Positions 20,573 to 30,207 of a DNA stretch of 64,000 nucleotides are shown here, one piece after another. Origin of the DNA: Symbiodinium kawagutii (Eukaryota; Sar; Dinophyceae; Suessiales; Symbiodiniaceae). Positions within the stretch are counted from its first letter, which is position 1. Each line of letters opens with the position of its first letter. The DNA lies in the NCBI GenBank assembly GCA_009767595.1, contig VSDK01012297.1:110773-174772 (forward strand), written 5' to 3'. Position numbers and translations under genes: made by a program. Under the pieces are notes generated by a model. It was not told the DNA's origin and did not search any database. It saw nothing but the letters and a program-made list of their open reading frames with translations.

Positions 20573-23500
20573 GGACAACTCCTTTCTTGCAGAGAGACTG
20601 GCTCTGCAAGGGAGGTCCAGGAAAACAGTAGTTCCAGTCTTTCCACTGTGCATAGCAACGGTAGCAGCTCTTTCTCCCATGGTGGTGATGATGATAAGGA
20701 TGATCATGGTCGGTCTGTGGTTGATGGTTGTAACTCGGGGAACCATTTTGGGAATGGGTCTTGTGATTTGGGGTCCAGGGCTTTCATTCAACCTCGAGAG
20801 TCAGCTGTCCAGCCGAATGTCACCGATGCCACCATGACACCTCCTGAGTGCCAGAACCATGTCATGACCTGCTCTCAGTCCAGTGCTCCAGCAACCTGTG
20901 GTAGCGTCTCTGTCTCCTTTGAGCCTCCCAGCAATGCCTCGTCTGACGAAGCCTCAGCTGATCGCCGAGCTGCAGAAGCTTGGAATGGAGCCTCCCAAGA
21001 CATGGAACTGCCACGAGCTAGAGTACCACCTTCAAGCTCGTCGCGAAGAGATGGGCATCCAGGTCCAGAAGGGCAAGGTTCGAACCCCGCTCCAGACCTT
21101 GATGACCGAGATGAACGTGGCCTCTCGCAAGAAGGCCAACTTGGCCGAGTTCCTTGTGACCAAGTTGGGCATGAATGTGGGGCCGAACGACACCATCAAG
21201 GACATGACCAGTGCTGCAGTGACCAAGATCTACATGATCACCGAGGGCAACGGCATGGATCCCGTGGGCTTCGGAACCCACAGCGCCCTCTCCTATGCAG
21301 AGCTCCTCGAGTCACACCCCCAGTACTGCAAGTGGGTGCAGACTACCAGTATGGAAGGAGATGCATGCGTGCTGCTGCAACGCTTGGCCAGTTGGCTCAG
21401 CAAGGTGGAACTCACTCCTCCTACCGCACCGATCAAAGAGAAGGAGAAGTTCAACAAGAAGCCTCAGAGCAAGGCCAAGTCAGTGGCATCCAGCTCCAGT
21501 GCAGAGAGCCAGCAGAACCAGCAGCTGTTGGGACAGATGATGTCCATGATGGAGCAGATGAAGTCCGAGATCGAAGAATTGAAGGAGAAGGACGAGCGTC
21601 CCAGGAAGGCACCTGCTACTCCGATGGACACGGATTCCAACCTGAGCTTCGAGAAGGTGAGTGGCAGTCCTTGAGTCAGGCTCGAACACCATGTACCATA
21701 GAGGCAACTGGCACAATGAACCGATTGCCCCCTGGTGTGGAAAGCTATCTTTCAGAAAGCTCCAATTCGATGCTCACCAGGAATTTCTCAGAATTAACCT
21801 CGGATGGGAGACTTGAACTCCTGGAGATTGCTTGCTCCGAGGATAGTGTGCTGTCCGCTGAGATGAGAAAACAATTAGGAAGGGATAGTGCTGCTGAGAG
21901 GTTGTCACTTTGGAATGGTTGTGACTTGAGTACCAATGCTGGGATCAGGAAAGCTGTTGAAGTCATAGACTTGAAGCGACCTCGGAATGTTTGGTTGTCC
22001 CCGGTTTGTGGTCCTTACTCGATCATGCAGAATGCCAATCAGCGAACTCCCCAGCAGTGTGAGGAACTCGAAGCCAAACGTAGGGATGCGTTGAAACAGT
22101 ATGTTGGTTGCTGTATCATCTACTCCTATGCTGTCCGGCAGGGTTGTCATGTCACCTGGGAATGGTCACAGAGCTGCATGGGCTGGCGTCTCCCCATCAT
22201 CAAGGCTCTTCAGGAAAAACACCAACCCTTGTTTGCTGTCATTCGTGGTTGCAGGGTGAATTTGCGGGATTCCAAACACCAATTCATTTCCAAAGGTTGG
22301 AAGATCATGACGACCAATCATGCTTTAGCCATGGCCATGGATCTCCCATGTAATTGTCCGCACAACACGATTCATGTCAAATGTGAAGGGAGCCTCACCA
22401 ACAAAACTGCCTACTACACGAAGGAGTTTGCCAAACGGGCTTGTCGGTATATGGTTCGAGGGCTGACCCCACAACAATTGGCTGCGGGAATACAGGGAGA
22501 GAACCCCCAAGGAGAGTTTTTTGGGGAGGGTTCGGTTTGTGAGTGTGACTTAGGATCCAAGCACCAAGCGGGTCTCCAGTGCGCCCACTGCCACCACCAA
22601 CAGATTGGGGTTATCCGGCAGGGGAGTGTGTGTGCTGCTGATGATGGTGATGGAGATGTCCCCATGGAAGCCAGTGAACCAGCCAACCAGGGTCCTCCAG
22701 CTGCAGGTCAACTCACCACGGAACAGATCAGAAAACGGTTGTATCTGTTGCATGCCTCCACGGGACATGGCCCCATCAAACATTTGGTTCGTATCCTTCA
22801 ACAACAGGGTGCCAGTCAGGCGGTCATTGCTGAAGCCAAGAAGTTTCAATGTTCGGTTTGTCATGAGAGATCACGACCTCAACCACGCCCCCTGGCTAGT
22901 TTGGAACCTCACCCCCCAAAGTGGTCCACTGTTTCTGCTGATCTTGGTCATTGGACTCACCCGTCGACCGGTAACCAGGTACAGTTCTTGTTGACCATTG
23001 ATGAGGGTTCTCGGTTTCGGGTTGGTAGAGTTCTGTTGTCCGGCAACAAGAAACTCCATGTCAATGCCGCCCAGTTCCTGCAGGGTTTCCGTGAGAGCTG
23101 GATTCAGTATTTTGGGAAACCCAACACGTTGAGGCTCGACCCCGATGGCACGTTCCGTAGTCACCAAGTTCAGGACTTTTGTGATCGACATGGTATCTAC
23201 TTAGACCTGGTTCCTGGTGAAGCCCACTGGAAGATAGGGGTATGTGAACAGGCTATAAGAGGGGTAAAGGATTTGATGGAGAAGTTGGCCATTGATGACC
23301 CTGACATCACTCCTGAGGATGCCCTGTCGGAAGCCACCAGAGTTTTCAATAACCGTGAGATGTTGAGAGGTTACTCCCCCATTCAACATGCTCTTGGTAG
23401 GGCCCCGGATGAGAGTGGTAGAATGTTTCCTGTTCAATCGAACGACAGTCCGGACCTCCTGGTTGAGAATGCTAGTGGGGAAATGGAGCGTAACCTACGT

Positions 23501-26047
23501 AGGATGTTGGTTGCTGAAAAGGCGTTTCTGGAGTGGACCAATCATCAACGGTTGAGTAGAGCTGCCAATTCTAGAAGTAGAGTGTATCCTGTCGTCAGCC
23601 CAGGGGATCTGGTATTCATCTGGAGAAAACAGGTCAGTGGAACCAAGGGCTCAAAACATGGCAGGTTCGTCGGCCCAGCTAGAGTCCTTGCCACCGAACG
23701 ACACGTGTCAGCTGATGGGACAGACAAGCAATCCTCCACAGTCTGGTGTGTGCGTGGTCGAAGGTTGCTAAAGTGTTGCTCAGAGCAATTGAGACATGCC
23801 TCTGAGAGAGAGACATTGGTGTCAGAGCTGGCCGCTGGTGAATACGAACACTGGGATTTCCACCGCGTAGCAAGGGAGCTAGGGGGGAATGAGTATGAAG
23901 ATGTCTCCATGGAAGCTCCATCACCTGAGGAATGGCAACGAGCTCAGGACCCACAACAGGAGTGGCAGCCAACACACCGATGTCGAGGTAAAACCACAGC
24001 TCCAGCTGCTGTCCCCGCACCGGCACCGGATGGACCAAGTGAACCGGAGGTTCCACCGGCAGCCCCAAGCAGTGCATCAGGACATCGGCCAACAAGATCC
24101 CGTTCCAGGACACGACCGGAAGCACCTTCACGACCAGAAGGTGATACTGATATGGGAATGTTGGTTGAGAAGCCCTGGTATGACATGAGCAGTCTACAAG
24201 AACAATTCGCAGCAGAGCCAGTAAGTTTCTGGAATGATGCAACTGCCGCCGTAAGTGTTGAGATTGAGTTGCCCGATGTACACAACCAAAGCCTACGAGC
24301 CATCAAGGACCTCTCAGGCTTCATAGTGAACCAGATGAAGAGAAGGACAGCTATCGAAGTGCGAGAAAGACACCTGACCGAATCAGAACTTCAACAGTTC
24401 AGATCCGCCAAGGCAGTGGAGGTGAACAACTTCCTCGCAGCAAAAGCTTTCCAAGCTCTCCCTGACCATGTGAAGCCAGATCGCACCAAAGCAGTACATA
24501 TGCGTTGGATTCTGACATGGAAACATAAAGAAGATGGATCCAAGAAGGCGAAGGCCCGATGTGTCCTACTAGGATACCAGGACCCGTCATACGAACACAG
24601 AGCCACGACTTCACCGACCACCACCAGGCAAACACGCCAACTGCAACTCCTGCTTTCCGCAGGCCTCAAGTTCAAGATGCAGAAGGGCGACGTCACCGGG
24701 GCATTTCTTCAGAGTCGACCGTATCCTGATGATTTACTGTGTGTCCCTTGTCCAGAGATTTGTGAAGCGATGGGTTTACCGCCAAACTCTCTGACATTGG
24801 TGAAGAAAGCATGTTACGGTCTGGTGGATGCACCGCTAGAGTGGTACAGGTCAGTATGTACATACTTCCAATCCCTGGGACTAGAGCGATGCTGGTCGGA
24901 TCCTTGCTGCTGGATTCTTAAAGATCAAGACCAGTTAGTAGGAATCATATCTGCACATGTTGATGACTTTCTGTTTAGTGGTCTGGAATCAAATGAACGA
25001 TGGAAGTCCGTCGTCCAGAGCATCCAACAGAATTTCAAGTGGGGTGACTGGGAGTCTGGTCGCTTTGTACAGTGCGGAGTCACGATAGAGCAGCATGCGG
25101 ATTTCTCTTTTTCTCTCTCCCAGGAAAAATACCTGGAAGATGTAAAATATGTCAACCTCAGAGCCTTTAGGAAGAAAGACCGAAAGGCCTCCACGGACGA
25201 GGTTGAGAAATCACAGCTTAGGGCCCTGTTAGGAGCTTTGTCATGGTACGCGCAGCAGGTAGCGCCACATCTGTCCGCTGACGTTGGCATGCTGCTGTCA
25301 GAAGTCAATGTAAGTACCATTGACACTATCCTTAGAGCAAACAAATTGTTGCATCTTGCCAAAGAGCAGAAGCAACATAAGCTTGTGATTCCTTCCATTG
25401 ACATAAGGTCAGTGGTGTTGGTGGCTTGGGTTGACGCCGGCAGTCAAAACAGAGTAGACGGCTCTAGCACTCAGGGAATCCTCATCGGAGCTTCTACTGA
25501 ACAGCTCCTGCAAGGGGCTTGTGAATCCGTAGCGGTGGTTGGATGGCATTCTCAAAAGATAGATAGGATCTGTAGGAGTCCAGGGGCAGCCGAAGCCGCC
25601 GCCGCAGTGAATGGGGAGGACTGTTTGTTTTTCGCGAGATTCCAACTGAGTGAGATGCTAGGTAACACTGTGGATGTCCGTCAGCCTGATGAGTGTGTGA
25701 ATAGGGTCAAGGGAGCCTTAGTGTCCGACAGCCGAAACGTGTTTGATAAACTCCAAACGGAAGTGCTTTTGGTTCGAGGCGCAGAGAAAAGGACTGACAT
25801 TTCTCTCATGGCCTTAAAGGAGGCCCAATGGCGCAATGGCGTCGAAGTGCGCTGGGTCCATAGTGAGGCTCAACTCGCCAATGGATTGACGAAGAACGGT
25901 GAGTTCAAGCAGCTGAGTTTGTTCTATGGGATGAATTGCCGATGGAGAGTAGTAGAAGACCCTGAGAGAGCCTCTGCTCGTCGAAGAAAACACCAAGGTT
26001 TGCATCCCCTCGAAAATCGGACTCCGGACCATGAGACCCAATCCTGA
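20573..26047 (+). CDS. pol: Pol polyprotein: extra domain, integrase, reverse transcriptase, RNase H
   Basis: This is the same frame as gag, open to TGA at 26045. The part 20573-21715 is low-complexity and is probably not conserved protein; convincing pol starts near ATG 21716. It then has an extra domain (21716-22470); an HHCC zinc site (H at 22751, C-x2-C near 22851-22862); an integrase core with D at 22940, D at 23138 and E at 23246, giving D-x35-E; a reverse transcriptase (about 24480-25130) with HVDDF at 24956-24970; and RNase H (about 25410-25900) starting VAWVDAG. The ending WVHSEAQLANGLTK is typical of copia RNase H. The C-terminus is basic. All catalytic residues seem present, so the element may be active. 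Confidence 0.9.
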   Translation, partial: GQLLSCRETGSAREVQENSSSSLSTVHSNGSSSFSHGGDDDKDDHGRSVVDGCNSGNHFGNGSCDLGSRAFIQPRESAVQPNVTDATMTPPECQNHVMTCSQSSAPATCGSVSVSFEPPSNASSDEASADRRAAEAWNGASQDMELPRARVPPSSSSRRDGHPGPEGQGSNPAPDLDDRDERGLSQEGQLGRVPCDQVGHECGAERHHQGHDQCCSDQDLHDHRGQRHGSRGLRNPQRPLLCRAPRVTPPVLQVGADYQYGRRCMRAAATLGQLAQQGGTHSSYRTDQREGEVQQEASEQGQVSGIQLQCREPAEPAAVGTDDVHDGADEVRDRRIEGEGRASQEGTCYSDGHGFQPELREGEWQSLSQARTPCTIEATGTMNRLPPGVESYLSESSNSMLTRNFSELTSDGRLELLEIACSEDSVLSAEMRKQLGRDSAAERLSLWNGCDLSTNAGIRKAVEVIDLKRPRNVWLSPVCGPYSIMQNANQRTPQQCEELEAKRRDALKQYVGCCIIYSYAVRQGCHVTWEWSQSCMGWRLPIIKALQEKHQPLFAVIRGCRVNLRDSKHQFISKGWKIMTTNHALAMAMDLPCNCPHNTIHVKCEGSLTNKTAYYTKEFAKRACRYMVRGLTPQQLAAGIQGENPQGEFFGEGSVCECDLGSKHQAGLQCAHCHHQQIGVIRQGSVCAADDGDGDVPMEASEPANQGPPAAGQLTTEQIRKRLYLLHASTGHGPIKHLVRILQQQGASQAVIAEAKKFQCSVCHERSRPQPRPLASLEPHPPKWSTVSADLGHWTHPSTGNQVQFLLTIDEGSRFRVGRVLLSGNKKLHVNAAQFLQGFRESWIQYFGKPNTLRLDPDGTFRSHQVQDFCDRHGIYLDLVPGEAHWKIGVCEQAIRGVKDLMEKLAIDDPDITPEDALSEATRVFNNREMLRGYSPIQHALGRAPDESGRMFPVQSNDSPDLLVENASGEMERNLRRMLVAEKAFLEWTNHQRLSRAANSRSRVYPVVSPGDLVFIWRKQVSGTKGSKHGRFVGPARVLATERHVSADGTDKQSSTVWCVRGRRLLKCCSEQLRHASERETLVSELAAGEYEHWDFHRVARELGGNEYEDVSMEAPSPEEWQRAQDPQQEWQPTHRCRGKTTAPAAVPAPAPDGPSEPEVPPAAPSSASGHRPTRSRSRTRPEAPSRPEGDTDMGMLVEKPWYDMSSLQEQFAAEPVSFWNDATAAVSVEIELPDVHNQSLRAIKDLSGFIVNQMKRRTAIEVRERHLTESELQQFRSAKAVEVNNFLAAKAFQALPDHVKPDRTKAVHMRWILTWKHKEDGSKKAKARCVLLGYQDPSYEHRATTSPTTTRQTRQLQLLLSAGLKFKMQKGDVTGAFLQSRPYPDDLLCVPCPEICEAMGLPPNSLTLVKKACYGLVDAPLEWYRSVCTYFQSLGLERCWSDPCCWILKDQDQLVGIISAHVDDFLFSGLESNERWKSVVQSIQQNFKWGDWESGRFVQCGVTIEQHADFSFSLSQEKYLEDVKYVNLRAFRKKDRKASTDEVEKSQLRALLGALSWYAQQVAPHLSADVGMLLSEVNVSTIDTILRANKLLHLAKEQKQHKLVIPSIDIRSVVLVAWVDAGSQNRVDGSSTQGILIGASTEQLLQGACESVAVVGWHSQKIDRICRSPGAAEAAAAVNGEDCLFFARFQLSEMLGNTVDVRQPDECVNRVKGALVSDSRNVFDKLQTEVLLVRGAEKRTDISLMALKEAQWRNGVEVRWVHSEAQLANGLTKNGEFKQLSLFYGMNCRWRVVEDPERASARRRKHQGLHPLENRTPDHETQS
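20934..21674 (+). CDS. Overlapping ORF in another frame: SAP-like plus coiled-coil protein, 246 aa
   Basis: This frame overlaps pol (shifted by +1) and begins at ATG 20934. Residues 1-40 read MPRLTKPQLIAELQKLGMEP and then a conserved-looking W, like a SAP DNA-binding helix pair. Residues about 115-155 have GFGTHSALSYAELLESHPQY followed by CKWV, resembling the FGK.+GKTY..V...P.YC.W motif of ExoX-type C-terminal domains. The rest is lysine-rich and then a Q/M-rich coiled coil (MMSMMEQMKSEIEELKEKDE). Its amino-acid composition is protein-like, whereas the overlapping pol frame is arginine/serine/proline-rich filler. This suggests that it is the real product of the interval. How it is translated is unknown. 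Confidence 0.6.
   Translation: MPRLTKPQLIAELQKLGMEPPKTWNCHELEYHLQARREEMGIQVQKGKVRTPLQTLMTEMNVASRKKANLAEFLVTKLGMNVGPNDTIKDMTSAAVTKIYMITEGNGMDPVGFGTHSALSYAELLESHPQYCKWVQTTSMEGDACVLLQRLASWLSKVELTPPTAPIKEKEKFNKKPQSKAKSVASSSSAESQQNQQLLGQMMSMMEQMKSEIEELKEKDERPRKAPATPMDTDSNLSFEKVSGSP
21716..22470 (+). other. Extra pol N-terminal domain, methyltransferase-like in layout
   Basis: The domain lies within pol, before the integrase zinc site. It contains LELLEIACSEDSVLSAEMRK, then SLWNGCDLST, then NVWLSPVCGPYSIMQNANQR and VTWEW. The order acidic-glycine-like loop, GxDL, SPxCGPYS and W-E-W resembles motifs of cytosine-C5 methyltransferases (FAG.GG, G.D, PPCQ.FS, E.P), although the key Pro-Cys is shifted. 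C5 methyltransferase capture by dinoflagellate retrotransposons is known in the literature. This assignment is inference only. Confidence 0.4.
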
Positions 26048-26119
26048 TGTGGTTCTCTGGGTGTTTGCTTGTGGCTGTTGTCGTGGTTTCTAGATCCACC
26101 ATGGGAGCTGACAAGTTTT

Positions 26120-26140
26120 AATCAGGAGGAGCGGGACGAA
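26120..26140 (+). promoter_or_regulatory. Polypurine tract
   Basis: Immediately upstream of the 3' LTR is AATCAGGAGGAGCGGGACGAA, a purine-rich run in the position expected for second-strand priming. Confidence 0.75.
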
Positions 26141-26301
26141 TGCACGTTCCATGCTCACCTCATGACTCAACGATGGTCATTCGGTAGCTTCTTGAGAGCT
26201 CAAGGTAAAAAGGGTGGTCCCAGTCCGAGGTGCTTGAGCCCCTCTAGCCATAGCCTGCCGGTTTCGCCGCTCCTCATAGCTTGGGCATTGATCCGCTTGC
26301 A
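26141..26301 (+). repeat. 3' LTR, 161 bp
   Basis: It is identical by eye to the 5' LTR. It ends CGCTTGCA and is followed by the TATGA target duplication. Confidence 0.95.
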
Positions 26302-26306
26302 TATGA

Positions 26307-27177
26307 TACAGCATTTAAGTCACCATTCATGATTGATGATTACCAACCATTGTCAGAAATAAGCAAAACATTAACTCACCAGGTACAACGATTGAGCAAC
26401 CACTATTCAACAATGAATTACCAAGCTTATCAACCATCAATCAACAAATCACGCCAAAAATCATGATATATCACCATGAAGCAAATGAGGCAACCTTTAT
26501 TTTCTAGATTTTCGACAACATTTGCCAAAAAGAATACTCCAACCATTAACTCCAACCATTATATAGTCCCTACAATATTTCAACTATAAATCACCAATAG
26601 CAGCCGAACGCACTATAAATCACTATATATCACTATTACCATTTCCAACCACTTATTTGATCACCATATCACTATCAGTCACCATCATAGATCACCATGT
26701 ACCACAGCACTGATCACTGTTACCAACCATTAATCACTATAAAATCACAATTTCCAAGCATTAATCACTATAAAATCACAATTTCCAAGCATTAATCACT
26801 ATAAAATCACAATTTCCAAGCATTAATCACTATAAAATCACAATTTCCAAGCATTAATCACTATAAAATCACAATTTCCAACCATTAATCAATACGAAAT
26901 CACAAGTTCCAACCATTAATCACTACAAATAACTATGAATCATTATAACACCTGTCCAAAATCACAACAAAATCCTCACAAAATCACTATGAAATCACCT
27001 TTCCAACCATTAATCATTATTGACTCACAATCTCCAACCGTTAATCACAATGAAATCAAATAAAATACCTCTTAATCACTCTAAATCATTTTGAAGTCAC
27101 TATGATATCACCACCACCAACCAGAAAATCTACCATCAAATGTCACCATCAACTGATCCAACCACCTCTGCTGCCAG
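26307..27177 (+). other. CCATTAATCAC-rich 3' end of an intron, with a 31-bp tandem array
   Basis: The stretch is almost entirely AATCACTATAAATCACC-type repeat and runs directly into the acceptor of E10. There is no gene. It includes the tandem array at 26728-26913. Confidence 0.7.
26728..26913. repeat. 31-bp tandem repeat, five exact copies plus a variant
   Basis: A unit beginning CATTAATCACTATAAAATCA recurs at 26728, 26759, 26790, 26821 and 26852, with a diverged sixth unit at 26883. There are no spacers, so it is not a CRISPR array. It is a local amplification of the intron background repeat. Confidence 0.9.
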
Positions 27178-27217
27178 GCTGTTCGGGTCTGGGGCTTCGA
27201 AGTCGGAAGATCGCCAG
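27178..27217 (+). CDS. E10: candidate TSP1 exon, CS.LG.R.R
   Basis: It follows the acceptor CTGCTGCCAG after a long CCATCA tract. The frame reads CSGLGLRSRKIA, fitting CS.TCG.R.R.I of TSP1. The end may be at 27205 (GTCGGA) or 27217 (GTGGAC). In-phase joining to E11 is not resolved. Downstream the sequence (27240-27400) is a degenerate GGAAACC repeat, then TGGTT repeat. Confidence 0.45.
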
Positions 27218-28059
27218 GTGGACAGGGCGTTGGTGGGGGCCACACCGGGGAAACCCGCCTGGAAACCCGGGCGAAGCCTTGGAAACCGCGGGGGAGCCTT
27301 GGATAGGCCTAGAAACCATGGGAATCCTCCGGGAAACCATAGGATTTTCGATGGCGAACAAGGGAAACCATGGATTTTCTATGGTTAAACTTGTGGTTAA
27401 CCATAGGGGATATCACACAAGAATAGCTAGGTGGTGGTTTTGTAATGACTAGTAGTGGCTAAGAATAGGTGGTTTATAACGGTGTTTTGATAGTTTATGA
27501 TAGGGGATAACAGCCAACAATAGTGGTTTAACCAACTATGATAGAAAACGTGTTGGCAAAGCAGAAATGGCTAGTGTATGATGGTGAAAGCATGTTGGTG
27601 AACTTCATTGGTTTGTTTATTGTTGATGGGCAACAGTGATGGATAATGTTGGCTTGTAGGCTATAATATGAATGATTATGTTTTTTCATCATAATTGAAA
27701 CTTATGAGATTTAGAACTAGCAATGGGCTCTCGTCATTGATGCTTAAGCGTGACTAAAGTGTGAGAAGAGTGACGAACTGCGGTTTGACATTTACTTATA
27801 AAGATGAAAGGTGATAAACAAGTAGTGATTGACAATGGTGCCCCCTATCATTATCCGATAATAAAGCATTATACTGCTATAATCAATTATCATGACCGCC
27901 CATCCATTATCAACCATGGTGGTACTTGCAATTAAATCGTTGCACCATGAACTACCGACCATTATACCAGTCATATACCAAGCATCATCATCTAGCCAAT
28001 CATAAACCAATGCTTAGATTGTCCCACGATTCGCGACTTGCCCCATGGACAAAAGACAG

Positions 28060-28113
28060 TTCCCCAAGAGAACTGCCAGGCATCACGCAAACGGGGGAAC
28101 ACCATGCAATGGC
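28060..28113 (+). CDS. E11: TSP1 exon, NGG..C module
   Basis: The acceptor AAAAGACAG precedes a frame FPKRTARHHANGGTPCNG and the donor GTCAAG in phase 0. R.R....ANGG.PC.G is the classic middle of a TSP1 repeat. It joins in phase to E12. Confidence 0.65.
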
Positions 28114-28490
28114 GTCAAGGACTGAGCCGAATGTTTGGACGTGACGCTGTCCGCCACACGTGGATCATGATGGCTAGTGCGGCGAAGCCTCTTGTGTGGA
28201 TCAGTGGTCAAGGACGCACCATCATGGTGATTAACGATGATTGATGATGGTCATTATGCTTATTCGTGATATTTCGTGATCACTCATGGTGCTAATGGTC
28301 ATCAGCTTTGTTAATTGATTAACCTCGAGTAATGATGCTTTCTCAACGGTCATGGTGCTAATGATTGGCATGAAAGGTGTAACAGCCGCAGGCTCCAAGG
28401 CTGTATCCCGGTGCTGTCCAACCCCAGGCACCCACTTGTGGCCCCGGAAAAAATATTGGTAGTGTATCTAGTGGTTAGTGATGGGATCGG

Positions 28491-28540
<50 letters not shown>

Positions 28541-29571
28541 CTGCTTCGGTTTATTCTTGGTCGTGATCAATCACGGCTAATCACCGTTAATCACGGTTAA
28601 TCATGCTTAATCATGGTCAATCATGCTTAATCATGATTCATTCAGTGTTTATTGAGTCAGTAAGGACATTTAACCAACATTTACCGCTGCTAGCCAATAG
28701 TCTACAGTGGATCGTAGTGTGTGATACTGATGTTTCACAATCATTTGCATCCACACTCTGGAGTATCAAGTCGTGGGCAGACGGGACAGCTATGACTACG
28801 CAATCAGAACCTTTTGCGGGTTGTTGATTTCGGAGTTCATTTGCAAAAAATATTTGCTTGTTTGGTTTTTCAAGGTCTAGTTACATGTAAGCTTTCCAAA
28901 CGAAAACAACTCCACCAACGTTTTTTGTTTGTACAATATTTCTGACCGCTAAGGATCATATGGCTGTGGGTCAGCGTGCGTACCCCGAAGATGTTGAGAT
29001 CCCAAAGCCATGAGCAAACTGCTCGTCCAACTGTAGGGATGTCCACAAACCATTTTTCTTTATGATGGGTAATGACCCATCCCTATGTCTATTTCTATTT
29101 CACTGTCCACCTGACCACCGGGATCGCACGGCAGTGTTGGTTTGGAGCTGATAACCATCTACGTCATTCACAATGCCATAGCGGCTTGTCATCTATGGTT
29201 TCTTGCTAGGAATATTGTGGAGTACTAGGCCCCCAAGTAGTAAGTCAAGCAACTCGAAGAAATGGCAGACTCATGGTACCCATTTGTCACCCGATACCAC
29301 TCGATATTTGCACAGCATGTAGCGGCCTTGCAGTTGGTGACCATCCAATCTCCCTACAGTGCAAGCAGGTCAGGCGTTCATTCAGTAGTTTCTTAAAATG
29401 TGGGTACCCCCCAAATCATCCAATATGAATCATATTTATCAACCATCCCTTTTTCAGGCTCCCCATTAGTGAGAAATCCTCCGTACTGATCCTTCATCAC
29501 TTGTTTTTCATCAAATCTTCGCAGTCGTGCTTGGATTCCCAGCTTCCACCGGCACTTGCCAGCGTGTCCAG
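28114..29571 (+). other. Intron with a TGA microsatellite
   Basis: The intron begins with TGATGATGG repeat. It contains (TGA)n at 28491-28540, CACGGTTAATCA repeats at 28560-28640, a family-2 half-element at about 28962-28990 and a family-1 half-element at 29388-29455. No gene. Confidence 0.6.
28491..28540. repeat. (TGA)n microsatellite
   Basis: This is an uninterrupted run of TGA/GAT triplets over 50 bp in a TGATGG-rich intron start. Confidence 0.95.
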
Positions 29572-29628
29572 GAAGAAACCAAAGAGATGGATCAATTCTT
29601 CGGCGAAGGATGCCTCATAGGCGATCGC
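29572..29628 (+). CDS. E12: TSP1 exon, EETKE..C module
   Basis: It follows the acceptor GTGTCCAG. The frame reads EETKEMDQFFGEGCLIGDR and ends in phase 0 before GTGCCC. Joined to E11 it gives ANGGTPCNG-EETKEMD, and joined to E13 it gives GCLIGDR-DCQWGDW, the normal end and start of adjacent TSP1 repeats. Confidence 0.6.
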
Positions 29629-30025
29629 GTGCCCTGGATGAAGATCTTCTCATGCCGAGTTGGGAAGGGCCGGCTGTTGGTGTCATTGCTACATGGGATA
29701 CCATGGATGTCCATGGTTTGTTGGGAAACTCAACCAACCTCAAGTTGATGGTTGAGCAGACATGCAGTAATAATAGGCATGCATATGTACACACGCAAGC
29801 GTCTTGTTTATCCGTGGGTATTTGGAGGTTGAGAGTCACGTCCACGAATACGGTCCAGTGTACTGCTCAAAAGTCCTTCAATGCCTTGATTGTGAAGATC
29901 GAGTGCTTAAGGAATGCCCCTTTCCCCTGAAAACATGGGAGTTGCAGTAGATGAAGTCAGGCACCGCTGCTCACGGTTCACTCCTTCTCATCCAAGATTC
30001 GCCCAGTGTGCGCCGATGCTCATGC

Positions 30026-30202
30026 CATGGCAGTGGGTCAAAACCCCGTACCCCTTGTTCCCCTATCATTAACCATTGTTTTCCCTATTATTGTTGGTGG
30101 AAATCCCCCATGAAATTGGTTGGTCAAGAATGACCCAGTTTGCCATATAGCTGGTATATCCGCCATTATTTTTGGTTGATTAATATTGACCCATCGCCAT
30201 AT
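30026..30202. mobile_element. Family-2 hairpin MITE abutting exon E13
   Basis: The left end ATGGCAGTGGGTCAAAACCC faces the right end TAATATTGACCCATCGCCAT. It is longer than its relatives because of an interior AT-rich addition with a second GACCC arm at about 30130. Only about five bases separate its right end from the proposed 5' end of E13, so the element lies right at the splice acceptor. Confidence 0.75.
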
Positions 30203-30207
30203 CCGAG

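Larger units (their letters stand above)
18424..26306 (+). mobile_element. Complete Ty1/copia-type LTR retrotransposon with target duplication
   Basis: The element proper is 18429-26301. It is bounded by TATGA direct repeats at 18424-18428 and 26302-26306. It has 161-bp LTRs that I read as identical, a tRNA primer-binding site, a polypurine tract, and long coding frames in the order gag, protease, extra ORFs, integrase, reverse transcriptase, RNase H. Integrase before reverse transcriptase is the Ty1/copia order. Identical LTRs and open frames point to a recent insertion. It lies in the host-gene intron in the same orientation. Confidence 0.95.

Noticed and set aside
23545-24324. Minus-strand frames of 121-187 codons inside pol
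   Set aside because: Antisense shadows of the integrase and linker region of the copia element.
26728-26913. CRISPR-like array
   Set aside because: The 31-bp units are directly adjacent with no spacers, and the genome is eukaryotic.
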